Part shown: positions 53,661 to 64,000 of the stretch, in pieces
Numbering within the stretch: the stretch's first letter is position 1
How the letters are laid out: every line of letters begins with the position of its first letter
Assembly: GCA_016584305.1 (NCBI GenBank)
Contig: JACEEZ010013551.1
Coordinates: forward strand, 80,001-144,000
Origin: Chionoecetes opilio
Taxonomy: Eukaryota; Arthropoda; Malacostraca; Decapoda; Majidae
DNA length: 64,000 bases
Reading direction: 5' to 3'
Notes under the pieces: model-generated
Told to the model about the DNA's origin: nothing
Database searches by the model: none
The model's input: the letters and a program-made list of their open reading frames with translations, nothing else
Made by a program: the position numbers and the translations under genes

Positions 53661-54205
53661 GTTATATCGGGTTTTTCGCGTTTTTGTATATCCCAACAGC
53701 AGGATGTGTGTGTGGTCTGTGTGTCTGCCTGTATCAGCAACACCTTTTGATGAAATGCACAAACCAGCATGGTATGAGTTGTGTCAGCGTGGCGACCAAG
53801 GAAGCTGATGCTGACCGCGCTCCGCTGGCCTGGGAACGATGCACACCGGAACCTGGGAGGTTCCGGCCAAACTCCTTATATGCTCCCAACGGATCGGAGA
53901 CAGGCAGAACAACAGGAGACGCGACACCAAGCGGTCCGATAGAAGAGTCCTTTGAGAGTCTGTGTGTACACACACACCTGTGTGTGTGTGTACCCTGTCA
54001 CGTAAATAATTGTTCTGGCCTGTCGATGAGACATTAGTTTCATTGGCCATTTGTAAAGAACCCCGTGACGTTATTATTGTTCAACTTCAGTGTACATATA
54101 TATTATATATATATATTTATAATAGTATATTGTCTTACTCGATTCCTTGGCACTTACAATACATTATACATTACTTAAAAACTGCTCGACCACAATTAGC
54201 CAATA
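53661..54205. other. MELK intron, nothing recognised
   Basis: Contains a (CA)/(TG) run near 53970 and an AT microsatellite near 54100; no coding support. Confidence 0.45.
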
Positions 54206-55894
54206 CAGTAAAAGCCTTATAACTCGGCACGATAGGGGCTCTGGCCCTTGCCGAGTTATTCAATGTGCCGAGTTATGCAATGTCCTCTGATAGGGGAGAA
54301 AGAAAAAAAAAAAAAAGAAGAAAAAATAAAAATTAAAAAAAAATAAAAATAATATACAGTAGTGTAAAAGCATAAAAACTACACTTACCAGTGAACGGGT
54401 AGAATGTGCTGGATTTTATATAAAACTCAGCACAAATAGCACGCATGGACGCACCTGCATCCATCCTTGCCAGCACTTTCACCTTTTCCTGCAGGCTCAG
54501 GGCCTCAGGCTCTTCAATTTCATTCCCTTCCTGCTGGAGACACCCTTGCGTGATGGAGCTGACATCTTGATATACAGTACTGTATGATGTAATCCCAAAA
54601 CACGTAAAATAGGTGGCAAATTAAAGCAAAGGTCAGGCAGGAACCAGTGCGTAGGCCGTGCCGTGTTTTTGTCGTCCAAGCACCATCTTGGATTACGAAT
54701 CCCAATCCAATAACACTTGCTGAAATGTGTGTTATACTACTTTGTGATATTGTTTGCAATGTTTTGCATTGATTATTATTTCGGCTCCTACCAAGCTTGT
54801 TGTGTTTTTGAAGCAGAAACCAATTTTTTTTCAATTTCGACAAAAATCGAAATTCGTATCCAAGACAGTGCTTTGACGCCATAAACACGGCTCAGCTGAA
54901 GGCCTACACACTCATTCCCGACCTTTGCTTTACTTTGCCACCTATTTTATGTGTTTTGGGATTACATCATACAGTACTATATTTCAAGATGTCAGCTCCA
55001 TCACGCAGGGCTGTCTCCAGCAGGAAGGGAATGAAATTGAAGAGCCTGAGCCTGCAGGAAAAGATCAAAAGGACAAAAATACGACTTTATGCGACTGACG
55101 ATATGCCGAGTGTAAGCGAAGAGATGCAGTTATAACATCAATATGCCGAGATACATTATTTTTTGCCGACTTTCTGTTTACATGTTCACACAAGAGGTTG
55201 TGAGGGCATGATATGCCGAGTGAAAACCATGAGATGCAGTTTAGGTGAGGCGGTAGCAGAGTGGTTAGCGTCACCGGGTGGCGTTCTCGAAGACCCGAGT
55301 TCGATCCCAAGTGAGACCCATAAATCCACTTGAAATCTTTCTGCACCGTCGAGTGGCCTAAGAACACCCACATGCCCTGTCCATTAACTCCACCTTCGAC
55401 TGTGAGTGCATGGGAGGACACAGGGGGCGGCATGAGCCTCTAATCACAGGCGTCAGTCCAGGGCCGGATTAAGGGGGGGGGCTACCGGGGCTCTAGCTCC
55501 AGGGCCCCCACCAATAGGGCCCCAACCATATGTATATTAGCTTTAAGCAGTAATATTAAAAAAATTGGCAAGTTACAAAACCAAAACATATTTGTCTGTC
55601 TCTGTTTCATCCTTTATCTCTGAATACCAGTCTATGCATTAACAGTTCTTTGCCAAACATAGGCCTCAAAATACCCACAAATGTGCTTAATTTTCGTGCG
55701 CATATAGGGCCCCCACAAAAGCTGAGCCCCAGGGCCCCCACAAAAGCTGAGCCCCAGGGCCCCCACAGCTCTTGATCCGGCCCTGGGCGTCACTATAACA
55801 ATCCTGCCTGCGCCACCACGGGCGAGGGCCAACCATCACAGCCCTCGAGTGAGCCTCCAGGGCCTACCATCCCACAGTTATAAGGCTTTTACTG
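54206..55894. mobile_element. pogo/SINE/hAT composite, copy B
   Basis: TA-flanked ends CAGTAAAAGCCTTATAACTC and its inverse. It holds two inverted pogo HTH fragments (54395-54570 minus; 54985-55080 plus) and a single SINE (55240-55870, plus) interrupted by a hAT MITE. It lacks the left SINE arm of copy A. The minus-strand HTH fragment is the longest in the window, reaching 'KSSTFYPF'. Confidence 0.82.
55458..55786. mobile_element. hAT MITE in the SINE of copy B
   Basis: Same ends as at 43867-44154, flanked by GCGTCAGT (55450-55457) and GCGTCACT (55787-55794). It has an extra 'gggcccccacaaaagctgag' unit and an added segment near 55505, making it 329 bp. Confidence 0.88.
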
Positions 55895-56391
55895 TACCAC
55901 CTTATTGATGTGTACCTCTGGGCTGGGAAGCAAGTTATCTGCCTGTAAAGAGAGGGCATCACAGGCAAATCACCCCTACAGGTCATTGACTCTGTATGTT
56001 AAATGGGTTGACCCGTTACCTTTAAATAACAAAACAGAAAAGGGTAACAGGCATACCAAAATGCTTAAATTTTCAGGGAGGAAGAGGCAACTTTCCGTTG
56101 CAAGAGACAAAAGGAAAAGAGTGCAGAACAAGCGGAGGAAAGTAAAAGAAATAAGGAAACTCCAGTGTGGCGTCCCGGAGCTCCTGCGACATCTTCCCAC
56201 ACCTCTGCTGGCCAGTATCAAACAGTTGTCTTCAAAGTACGCATACCAGCTTTTCCACTTGTACTCGGGATCGCCTCTGATGCTTGCTCCCTTACCCTTC
56301 TCACATTGCTTACTTCTTTCTAAATTTCTGATCATTTTCAGCTAAAAATATATGTATGAATATGAATTAAACAAAAAAGATCAATCCTTAC

Positions 56392-56463
56392 CTGGATTTA
56401 GATGGAGTTGCATATTCATTTAGGCCACTGTCCATTGATCTTGAGGGTGACAGCTTGTCATGG

Positions 56464-56464
<1 letters not shown>
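56392..56464 (-). CDS. Melk: MELK exon, short linker exon
   Basis: Acceptor ctctctctcag|TC and donor TCCAG|gtaagg bound 73 nt encoding (F)HDKLSPSRSMDSGLNEYATP then SKS(R). Phases fit both neighbours: the first two bases complete a codon begun at 58339, and the last two join the A at 49374. The acceptor is preceded without a gap by a long (CT)n tract. Sequence alone would not identify it; the phase fit and splice sites support it. The Ser/Pro/Thr content suits the regulatory linker of MELK. Confidence 0.75.
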
Positions 56465-56759
<295 letters not shown>

Positions 56760-56967
56760 ACAAATTAGTAAAACAGTGAAGGTTAGCTTTTCTTTAGAAA
56801 TTTCACATTATAATCTTGGGTGGTTTACTTATCTCGAAGAAACTCCAACAATGATGGTTATGGTAGAAATGGATCAAGTATATAATGTCCATAAACAATT
56901 CTTACATTTGAGCAACACCACACCTCTCCATTAGCCACCTCCTTGCAGCTTGTTCCATTATTTTCTC

Positions 56968-57362
56968 ATATATCAAGTATAGACGTCCAGCCTCTGGCCC
57001 CTTTGCTTTTGGCTCAGTTCTTGCGGCTGGAACGTGACAGCGAGCCACGTTCCAGCCAAATAACTCATTACGTGAATTACTCATTAAGGGCTTGTTCTAT
57101 GCAAAAAGTTTGTTGTATGGACCCCCGTTGATTTTGATAGCACTACTTGCATGTCGAATTTCAGCTCAATCCGACAATAATTAGGAGTAGTTTACGCTTA
57201 TTACTCATTAAGGGCTTGTTTTACGCAAAAAGATTCTTCAGACGACCCCCCTTTATTTTGACAGCACTACTTGCATGTCAAATTTCAGCTCAATCCAATA
57301 ATATTTAGGAGTAGTTATACACTTTTTGGCGGAAACTTGGTTCCACGGGTCTTATGGTAAGC
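56968..57362 (+). repeat. Dispersed repeat shared with 22.77-23.13 kb
   Basis: Same order of blocks as the 22765 copy, with an internal tandem duplication of about 120 bp: 'actcattaagggcttgtt' and 'aatttcagctcaatcc' each occur twice. It ends beside a palindrome 'gcgacagcgagcgaagctcg'. Confidence 0.7.
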
Positions 57363-57639
57363 GACAGCGAGCGAAGCTCGCTGTCAATAACCTCTCTACT
57401 TATTGCATACATTCTACATGAGCTTAAATCCATTTTCTTATTGTTTTTCTTCATCAATTCTTTTCCTATGTATGCACATGCCACTTAAGTGTACTATATA
57501 TCCATTGTGTAACATCCTTCAATCATCATCCCATAAACTTATGATCATATTAACACATATTTGCCAACATTTTTGATAAAACTAATCTACTTCCTCTACT
57601 ACTCTTTCCTAATATTTAAGTTGAAAGAAATTTGTGGAA

Positions 57640-58080
57640 AATACAGAGCAAAAGGACAAAATCAATGGACCTCGAGAAAGTATGTAACAAAATTATTAGA
57701 AAGGCAATGTGGCAAGTGCTTCAGATGTACTTCAGAGGCATGTGTTTATGTGTGTGTAGCTTAAACTGTTCTGTACGGCTCTGTATAGCTGCAAAGCATG
57801 GGCATTGAATGACAAAGCAAGGAATATAAAAATAGGTGCTGAAAATTGAATGCTTCAGAACAATTTCAGGTGTAAGATGGTTTGATAAGTGAGAAAGAAC
57901 AGGGTCAGAGAGATGCGTGGACACTCGTATAGCTTACTTGAGAGAATACCAGGAAGGAGGAAAAGGCCAAGAAAGGGACAGAGAAATTGGGTCAAGGAAG
58001 CGATGAGCCAAAGGGGTCTGAGGATCCCGAAAGGTGAAGGTATATATGGGAAAGAATGGAGTACTTTCAAAGCTAAAGCC
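57640..58080 (+). pseudogene. LINE C-terminal remnant
   Basis: Low-quality plus-strand matches to the post-palm region of RTE-type ORFs: 'KIECFRTISGVRWFDK' and then 'VREMRGHSYSLLERIPGRR' with 'RKRPRKGQRNWV'. These resemble the 'RML+ISGV+W.D+..N' and 'GRP+..W' blocks. Many stops. Assignment is tentative. Confidence 0.45.
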
Positions 58081-58081
58081 A

Positions 58082-58240
58082 CCAGATGTCTCTAGCGCTG
58101 TCACTTCTTCTGCACTGTGAGCCTGATGATCTATCAATTACCGTAAATTCCCTGTGCTTCTTTGGGGCATATCATAATTACACTTCAATACAATAACTGA
58201 ACCAGTTCTTAATAAAAATGTAGTTCATCATTTTCTTTTT
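58082..58240 (+). repeat. Single arm of the 40.5-41.9 kb foldback
   Basis: Shares 'ccagatgtctctagcg', 'cgtaaattccctgtgcttct' and 'cagttcttaataaaaatgta' with the foldback arms. It stands alone here. Confidence 0.75.
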
Positions 58241-58338
58241 CTGCACGAAATAAAAATATTATGATTAAGATTAAAATAATATATCTTTGAGGCATGAGGA
58301 TAAAGACAAACATGTTTACACATTATAAAAGTTCTTAC

Positions 58339-58539
58339 AGGTAGTGGATGGAGTAATCTTGACACGGGACTTATTTCCGGAAGTTGGGACACGTGGTTGA
58401 ACAAAATTTTCCTTCTCCTCATCACTGGTAGATAGAGGTCTACGTTTTCTAGGAGATCTAAGGGGTGTGAGGCCTGGTTCCTCGTTGGTCTCCTGATGGG
58501 GTGACCGTTTTCCTGTGACAAATGACATATCGTTCGTGG
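58339..58539 (-). CDS. Melk: MELK exon, Ser/Pro-rich linker
   Basis: Acceptor ttattacag|CC and donor ACCT|gtaag bound 201 nt reading TNDMSFVTGKRSPHQETNEE, then 'PGLTPLRSPRKRRPLSTSDE', 'EKENFVQPRVPTSGNKSR' and 'VKITPSTT'. It has several S/T-P sites and an SPRKRRP basic run. This fits the disordered region between the UBA and KA1 parts of MELK, which is phosphorylated in mitosis in other animals. It ends with one base that combines with TC of the next exon. The preceding exons (kinase and UBA) are not found up to 64 kb. Confidence 0.72.
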
Positions 58540-59200
58540 CTGTAATAAAATGCAAAATTAAGGAGCACATAGATTTCATGATCATAACTGTAAACTGAAT
58601 TTGTACTAGTCAAATCAAGAAAGGGAGGCATCAAGAGTCAAGACTTCAGAAAAGTCTGATTCTCTGCTCTTTATAGAGAGTAAACTCAATTCCAATGTAT
58701 ATGGCAATGAAATTAAATGTAGAATGGCTGTTTAATGAATAAGTAGTGCTTGATGGCAGTGATCCTTGGTCCATTACTATAAGATGATGGAAAGAGCATG
58801 GTGAGGTAATTGTGCAATGTTACTGTGAAACTACTCAAGAAGTAAGCAGCTGAGATTCAGACATGAAACAGTGCATGAGCAGTAATTTGACTCTCACTTC
58901 TTTTAGTTAATTCCAGGCATCTATAACACTATTGGGAAAGCTGTACTTCTTCTTTTTGGTATTCAAACATCTTCATTTTCTGAATTTTTTATTGTCCCTT
59001 CAAATATCCCGCCTCTTTTCTTCCTTTTGATGGTAAATCTTTTCTGTCAACCTATTCCTAGTTATTAATCAATTTATGTACTGAAAGTAAGTCTCCCCCT
59101 TTTTTTCAAGCATTGGCAGTTTCATTTTCTCTAGCTTTTCTTGGAAGGTTAGATTTTCACCGGGCCACCACTAGGATGCTATAGTGAATACTTTTCCTAC
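58540..59200 (-). other. MELK intron, nothing recognised
   Basis: AT-rich, no exon or element ends found. Confidence 0.45.
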
Positions 59201-59968
59201 CCGTTTTACTGCTTATAAGACGCGCATCTTGGACGACGCACCTACAGATTGCGAAAGAAATTATAAGAAAAAAAAAGAAAAAACAAACAGACCACCAAAA
59301 ACTGTTGTCCGATATACAGTCATTTCACACAAGAACACACTCACTATGTCATTCTTCATTCAACCCCTGCTCATCAGCCATTTTATTTTCTAGCTTAATG
59401 CGACTAGATAAGTAAATTGTCATTTTGGCTGGCTGAACATGTACAAGAGGTCGGACGGCGGCGATGTGAAAAAAAACCCGACTTGTGTGCAGCTTCGTGC
59501 CTGCCTGGCGGGCTGATCAGCGGGTGTCGGCTTTGTGTACTGAGTATAAGTTATAAACAAACCTCTCCGTCCTCCCATGCCTCACTTGTGCCTGCCTCCT
59601 GTGCCTCACCACATAGTGTTGGAATTTCCTGTATGCGTGTAGTATTGTGAGGCTGAAGTAATAAGTATACAAACTTTCATCAATTTAACAAACCAAAGTT
59701 TCCTTATACACGAATGGTGTGGCGCCAATCGCCGAGGCGGAATGCTCCTGCTAGTACCGCAGTAAAATCAGAGCGTGAAGATGTTGATTTGAAATGTCTA
59801 GGTAGTTGAAATACTGCACAGAAAGTACTGAGGTTACATTCGTATAAGAGGCTGAATTGAATAGCTACCTAAGCTAACCTCCTACAACATTTGTCTTGGA
59901 AGACGCATGCGTGTTTTTCAGGGTATTTTTTAGGGAAAAAAGTGCGTCTTATAACCCGTAAAATACGG
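59201..59968. mobile_element. pogo-type MITE, 'CCGTATTTTACGG' family
   Basis: Left end 'acccgttttactgcttataa' and right end, inverted, 'CCGTATTTTACGGGTTATAA', in TA context. The right-hand 130 bp (59815-59968) is the inverse of 46427-46570, so half of a second copy lies there. No transposase. Confidence 0.65.
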
Positions 59969-60639
59969 TATATCTTCATGAAATTTGTCGTTGATTTGTG
60001 CAAGTTCACATTATGCAATTATGAAATAACACGTATAACTCCTACTTTATAACATTTTCTTGAATCATAAGAAAAATGCAAGTAAATTATGCATGGCAGT
60101 GGTGCAGGGCACACAATATCCAGCTGTCACATCATTCACAATGCTACTCACTCTGCTTTGTGCTTACCCAGAACCATTTTTATGCATTTACCATGGAAAA
60201 CAAGTGTCCAGCAAAGGACAGTTTAAATACTACTCCTATATTTGTCAGGTCATAAGCCTTTAGAAAACCTTGGTGTTGGCTTGTTGCATATGAAGCAAAA
60301 GCACAGCTTGTAATAAACATCAAACATCAGTTGAATAAGGGTGTGTGATGTACAAAAAGTAATAATGCAGGAAAAAAATTATTGAAAAGCAAAAGCTGGT
60401 GTATCGCCAATATCAGAAAAGTCTTCCTATGCCAAGTCAAGAGATAATAGAGGGAATGGAAAAGATGACTGAAAAGTTCCTGTATTTGTGATGGCTGCAC
60501 GTACATAAGTAAATGAACATCTAATGCAATGAGCAAAGTTCATTATACACGGAAATGGTTGGAAATAGTGAACTTTCATCTCATATAATGAGTAAAGTTT
60601 GTTATATGCGGTAAGTTCGGATCCCTCGGATGTAACGGA

Positions 60640-60702
60640 CTTTCTGATAGAACACCACCCCCTTACCCACAATTGGTTCGTTAAAGTGAGGGTTTACTGT
60701 AG
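60640..60702. mobile_element. Right end of a Tigger-type MITE
   Basis: 'ggttcgttaaagtgagggtttactgta' (from 60675) has the CAGTAAACCCTCACTTTAAC terminus in inverse. No left end was located with confidence. Confidence 0.4.
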
Positions 60703-60963
60703 TTGACCTTTAGTAATATTTTTCTGATGATTCTTTTCAACATGGCTTTATCCATGAAGTGAAAAGCTACCTGTATGTTCCTGAACATTCTATATGTATC
60801 ACTAAATGCTTTATTTATATGCTTCTCTAATGATAAATCCTGTATAATGGTTGCTAAGTCTTTTCCTACTCTTTTCCTTGTTACAGTATATAATTTCTCA
60901 ACTTGTAGGTCCTAGCAGATCTCGTGCCACTTTTCCTTATTTCAAATACATGACATTGACTTA

Positions 60964-63544
60964 CCGTATTTGCCGGCGCATAAGACGCACCTCCGCATAA
61001 GACGCACCCCTATTTTACAAAGAGGTTTTGAGAAGAAAAAAATATATTGCAGTTTTTGATGGAATTTTTTTTTTTTTTTCGTAAAATGATCAAGTTAATA
61101 AAAAATTTAAGATTTGTAGGGGAAAGCAAATGATTATAATTATGAGCATGTACCTAAATACAATATTCACTGTGCAGTGAATGTGAATGAAAAATTATAC
61201 TAGTTAAAATGTAAAGAGAATGACAGTGTAACCAAAATCGGTCATAAATCATAATATATTGCAGATGGCCCCACGAATTGCTATTCTAATATTTTGCGAC
61301 CTATGACATATAGCTTAGATTTAATGTTGTAGGTATGCCTTTGTTGCTTTTCTGCTGTGTTTAGACTTTGTGGAAAATTTGCAGTATAGATATTGGTATT
61401 ATTTTGGTAGTAGGCTTTCAAAAGTCCTAGGACTTTTACGCACCATCGTGTAGCTTTTCTTCATTATGAGTATTTTGAAACCCCATTTCCCATGGCGCAA
61501 TTGAATAATAATGGCATTACACGTAGTACCGAAAATCTACCATTACTTCAGCCAGAAAGTTAACTTAGGTTAAATCAGATTAGGTTAGGTTAGAGGTGAG
61601 GGTTGGTTTAGTAACAGATGATATAGAGAAATAACGAAAACTACCAATAATTTGGCAGTGTGAAGCGTAGCAATGTTTGCAGGGCCGACCTGGAGGGGCA
61701 GGTTGCCTCCCAACAACACACATGCAAACAAACATTGATTTCCGACAAAATGAGAGCCAGATTAATTCAAGACACTCAAACTTTCAGGAGGACTTAAGTT
61801 CGGCCTCGAAATCGGTGGTTGTCCAATAACAAAAATTCACGAAGATATTTTGATAACACTGGTAACCTCTGTACCTTGTTGTTATTGTTGAAGGGCACCG
61901 TTGTCGGGATCGACGATATTTGCACTGGTTTACACCTATGAATCTATCTATCACAGTCGCGAGGGTTGATTAGTCTTCTTCAGGAAGGTACAGGTGAAGG
62001 CTGATTCACACTCTGAAATCACGGCAGCGTTCCGTCAGCCGTGCCTTGTATTCACACTATTCGTCACGGTTCTATCATTTTCGGCAGTTCCTGCTCACCC
62101 TCTAAGCAGACATGGTGCCTCAGAGGCTATGCTTGAAGAAATTTGCATTAATAGCACTTCTGTCGGATGAAGAAGAGGAGTTGAACTCTAAGACATTGTT
62201 TTGGGTACATAAAGCCTTGAGAAAACGACAATTATTAGCACGGCACAGTCTCATTACGTTAAAATATTCTTCCCCAGAAACCGTTACGTGACAGGACAGT
62301 GATGTATTGGAGCCGTACGTGACGGCGGCACACCGTTTAGTGTAACACGTCAATTTGTTTGAATGTAAGAAATTCTAACGGATGTGATGAGACAGTGTCC
62401 TGTCACCAATTTCACCATGATGGGTATGGTGTGATTCGGCCTTGAGGCGGACGGTGTGGCGCCGTGATGGGTCTTGGTCTTGGTTTGTACGTGTGGAAGA
62501 CTTTTGTCCCGTCTACAGGTACCATTGCAGCCTTTTTTACTAGACTCTTTCTACAGTTTCCTTATCCGTAGAGGTACAGGTTTGAGGATTGAGGGTCGAG
62601 GTGGTACAAACGCCTATGCTGTCTCCTATCTCATCTTGCTTACCACTGTAGCGGCGCTAACACACACACGACACATACACACCTGCATCGGCTTAGGCCA
62701 CCCCCCTGTCTGGGACCAGAATTAGAGGCCCGAGGGTGACCTGACGACTGACCTGACTTGTCCTCGCCGACACAACTGCAACACCAGCCAGGTCATTCAG
62801 TCAGCTACAGGACACACAGAGACACACACGCTGCGCACCTCTTGTCCCCACGTTGTACAATGACCGCTGTCAAATAAACTACAAAGCCAGGACGCCCTTT
62901 CTCCATCTTGTGTATGGACAGACTCCCCAAGATTACTACACTCCCTCTCACCGCTCACACTCCTTCAAATGAAACTTTAACACGCTCTTTGTTTCACTAT
63001 TCCATTATCTACAATACCCAGTCCCAGCAAAAATTCATCACCATTTTTTGCCTTCCCCCTATCATCTCCTCCACTGTTGTGTCAACTTGTTTGGCCCGAG
63101 TCGAATGCGGGTTAAGGCGACTCTAATATGAGGGATGTTTGTTTTTTCCATGGGTGCGGGGAGGAGCTGAGCGCGTGTAATGACCCTGGTGGGTGCAAGG
63201 AGGGCTGTGCCCGAGACGTTTTATCAGATGTTTACAATGGAGAGCAGACACAGGAGAGATGTTTACATTGACACGGCATCTTGCGCAGCAATCGCTATCT
63301 TGTTTCCCAGCTCATTTTTTCTCTTAAACTCCACCTTTCTAGTCTTATAAATTACTGTTGATAACACAGTTACAATTTGTGCTCAGTGGACACTGCTCAG
63401 CAGCGGTCACTCCAGACCCTTTAGTAATACACCACGTGTTGCATTCTCTGCCCACTCTTATGCGTAATCTTGCCGCATAGACGCAGGCGTAACTTTGCAT
63501 TCTTTTTAAGGGAAAAACTGCGTCTTATGCGCCGGCAAATACGG
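60964..63544. mobile_element. 2.6-kb pogo-type non-autonomous element
   Basis: CCGTATTTGCCGGCGCATAAG and its inverse CTTATGCGCCGGCAAATACGG bound 2,581 bp, with TA at both outer edges. Its second motif 'gcataagacgcac' is repeated twice at the left end. No pogo transposase was found. It includes telomere-like 'ttaggttaggtta' (61580), a candidate Harbinger-related insertion (61999-62445) and otherwise unique sequence, so it may have picked up host DNA. Confidence 0.75.
61999..62445 (+). mobile_element. Possible PIF/Harbinger remnant
   Basis: Ends 'aggctgattcacac' and (inverse) 'aggccgaatcacac' are alike. Between them a frame from 62111 reads MVPQRLCLKKFALIALLSDE then 'LFWVHKALRKRQ', like the start of Harbinger-type transposases (W-V-H-x(2)-L-x-x-R). 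It stops after 58 codons. Weak. Confidence 0.4.
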
Positions 63545-63900
63545 TACATTAAATACCAATTGATTACTACTCCACTTATAAAATTATATCTACTAAAAAA
63601 TTCTGCAATTCTCCAGTCTTTGTTTTTTAACCTTCCTCTTATATTTGCATCATCTGCAATCAGATTCTATAACTAATGACTCAATTGGAATATCTTTTTT
63701 ATGTATACTATGAACTAGAGTGGCGATATCTGAATCCGCAGATTATTTTTTGTACCTCCGCAAATACATGCATATAATCTTAAATATTGGGACACTGTAT
63801 ATGTCAGCTAGAGAGAGAGCGAAAGAGAAAGAGAGAAAAGGGGGGAGGGACTCAAATTAATGTACAAATGGTTAAAAAAAGGAAATATTCTGATGTGCAC

Positions 63901-64000
<100 letters not shown>

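Overview
The window is eukaryotic: intron-containing genes with GT-AG junctions, long AT-rich introns, dense simple repeats and many nested mobile elements. Short runs of the arthropod telomere pentamer (AACCT/TTAGG), tRNA-derived SINEs, and amplified RTE and jockey-type LINEs suggest a decapod crustacean, probably a crab. That is inference from repeat style; no species can be read from the sequence.

Host genes. Two are supported, both on the minus strand. At 787-863 is the first coding exon of a THAP zinc-finger protein; the rest lies beyond base 1. From 58539 down to 25637 are the last five coding exons of a MELK-type kinase (maternal embryonic leucine zipper kinase), ending in its KA1 domain. 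The exons join in phase. The kinase domain is not in the window. The last intron is about 21.5 kb and holds most of the transposons between 26 and 47 kb.

Layout. 1-7 kb: THAP exon, a pol III-box sequence, a hAT MITE with an exact 8-bp target duplication, a tandem MITE pair, a G-rich minisatellite, and a decayed Ty3/gypsy fragment. 7.4-22.7 kb: an onion of nested insertions. A TIR element (7442/22662) holds a jockey-type LINE (7550-22295, 11-bp TSD). That LINE is split by a MITE, a 5'-truncated RTE LINE (9-bp TSD) and a 9-kb palindromic foldback. The foldback holds a young LTR retrotransposon (14084-19985, ATTA TSD) whose short internal region carries a piece of a beta-tubulin gene. 22.7-25.6 kb: unassigned sequence, LINE and mariner remnants, MELK 3' end. 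26-47 kb (intron): a 642-bp palindrome, pogo-type MITEs, and three protein-coding DNA elements side by side: a 2.8-kb element with an uncharacterised CxxC/YHRNCL/FHGT protein, nested in an element encoding a 'YICGEY' protein, followed by a 2.7-kb hAT-like element. Then come two pogo MITEs head to head, a foldback, a palindromic pogo/SINE/hAT composite, and a short RTE insertion. 47-58.5 kb: MELK exons separated by introns holding a second, diverged CxxC/YHRNCL/FHGT element, RTE debris and a second pogo/SINE/hAT composite. 59-64 kb: two further pogo-type elements and a (GA)n tract.

Apart from MELK and THAP, the coding signals belong to mobile elements, most of them broken. The most unusual items are the beta-tubulin fragment inside an LTR element, the two TIR elements sharing an uncharacterised protein family, and the roughly 290-bp (CT)n tract that abuts a MELK splice acceptor.
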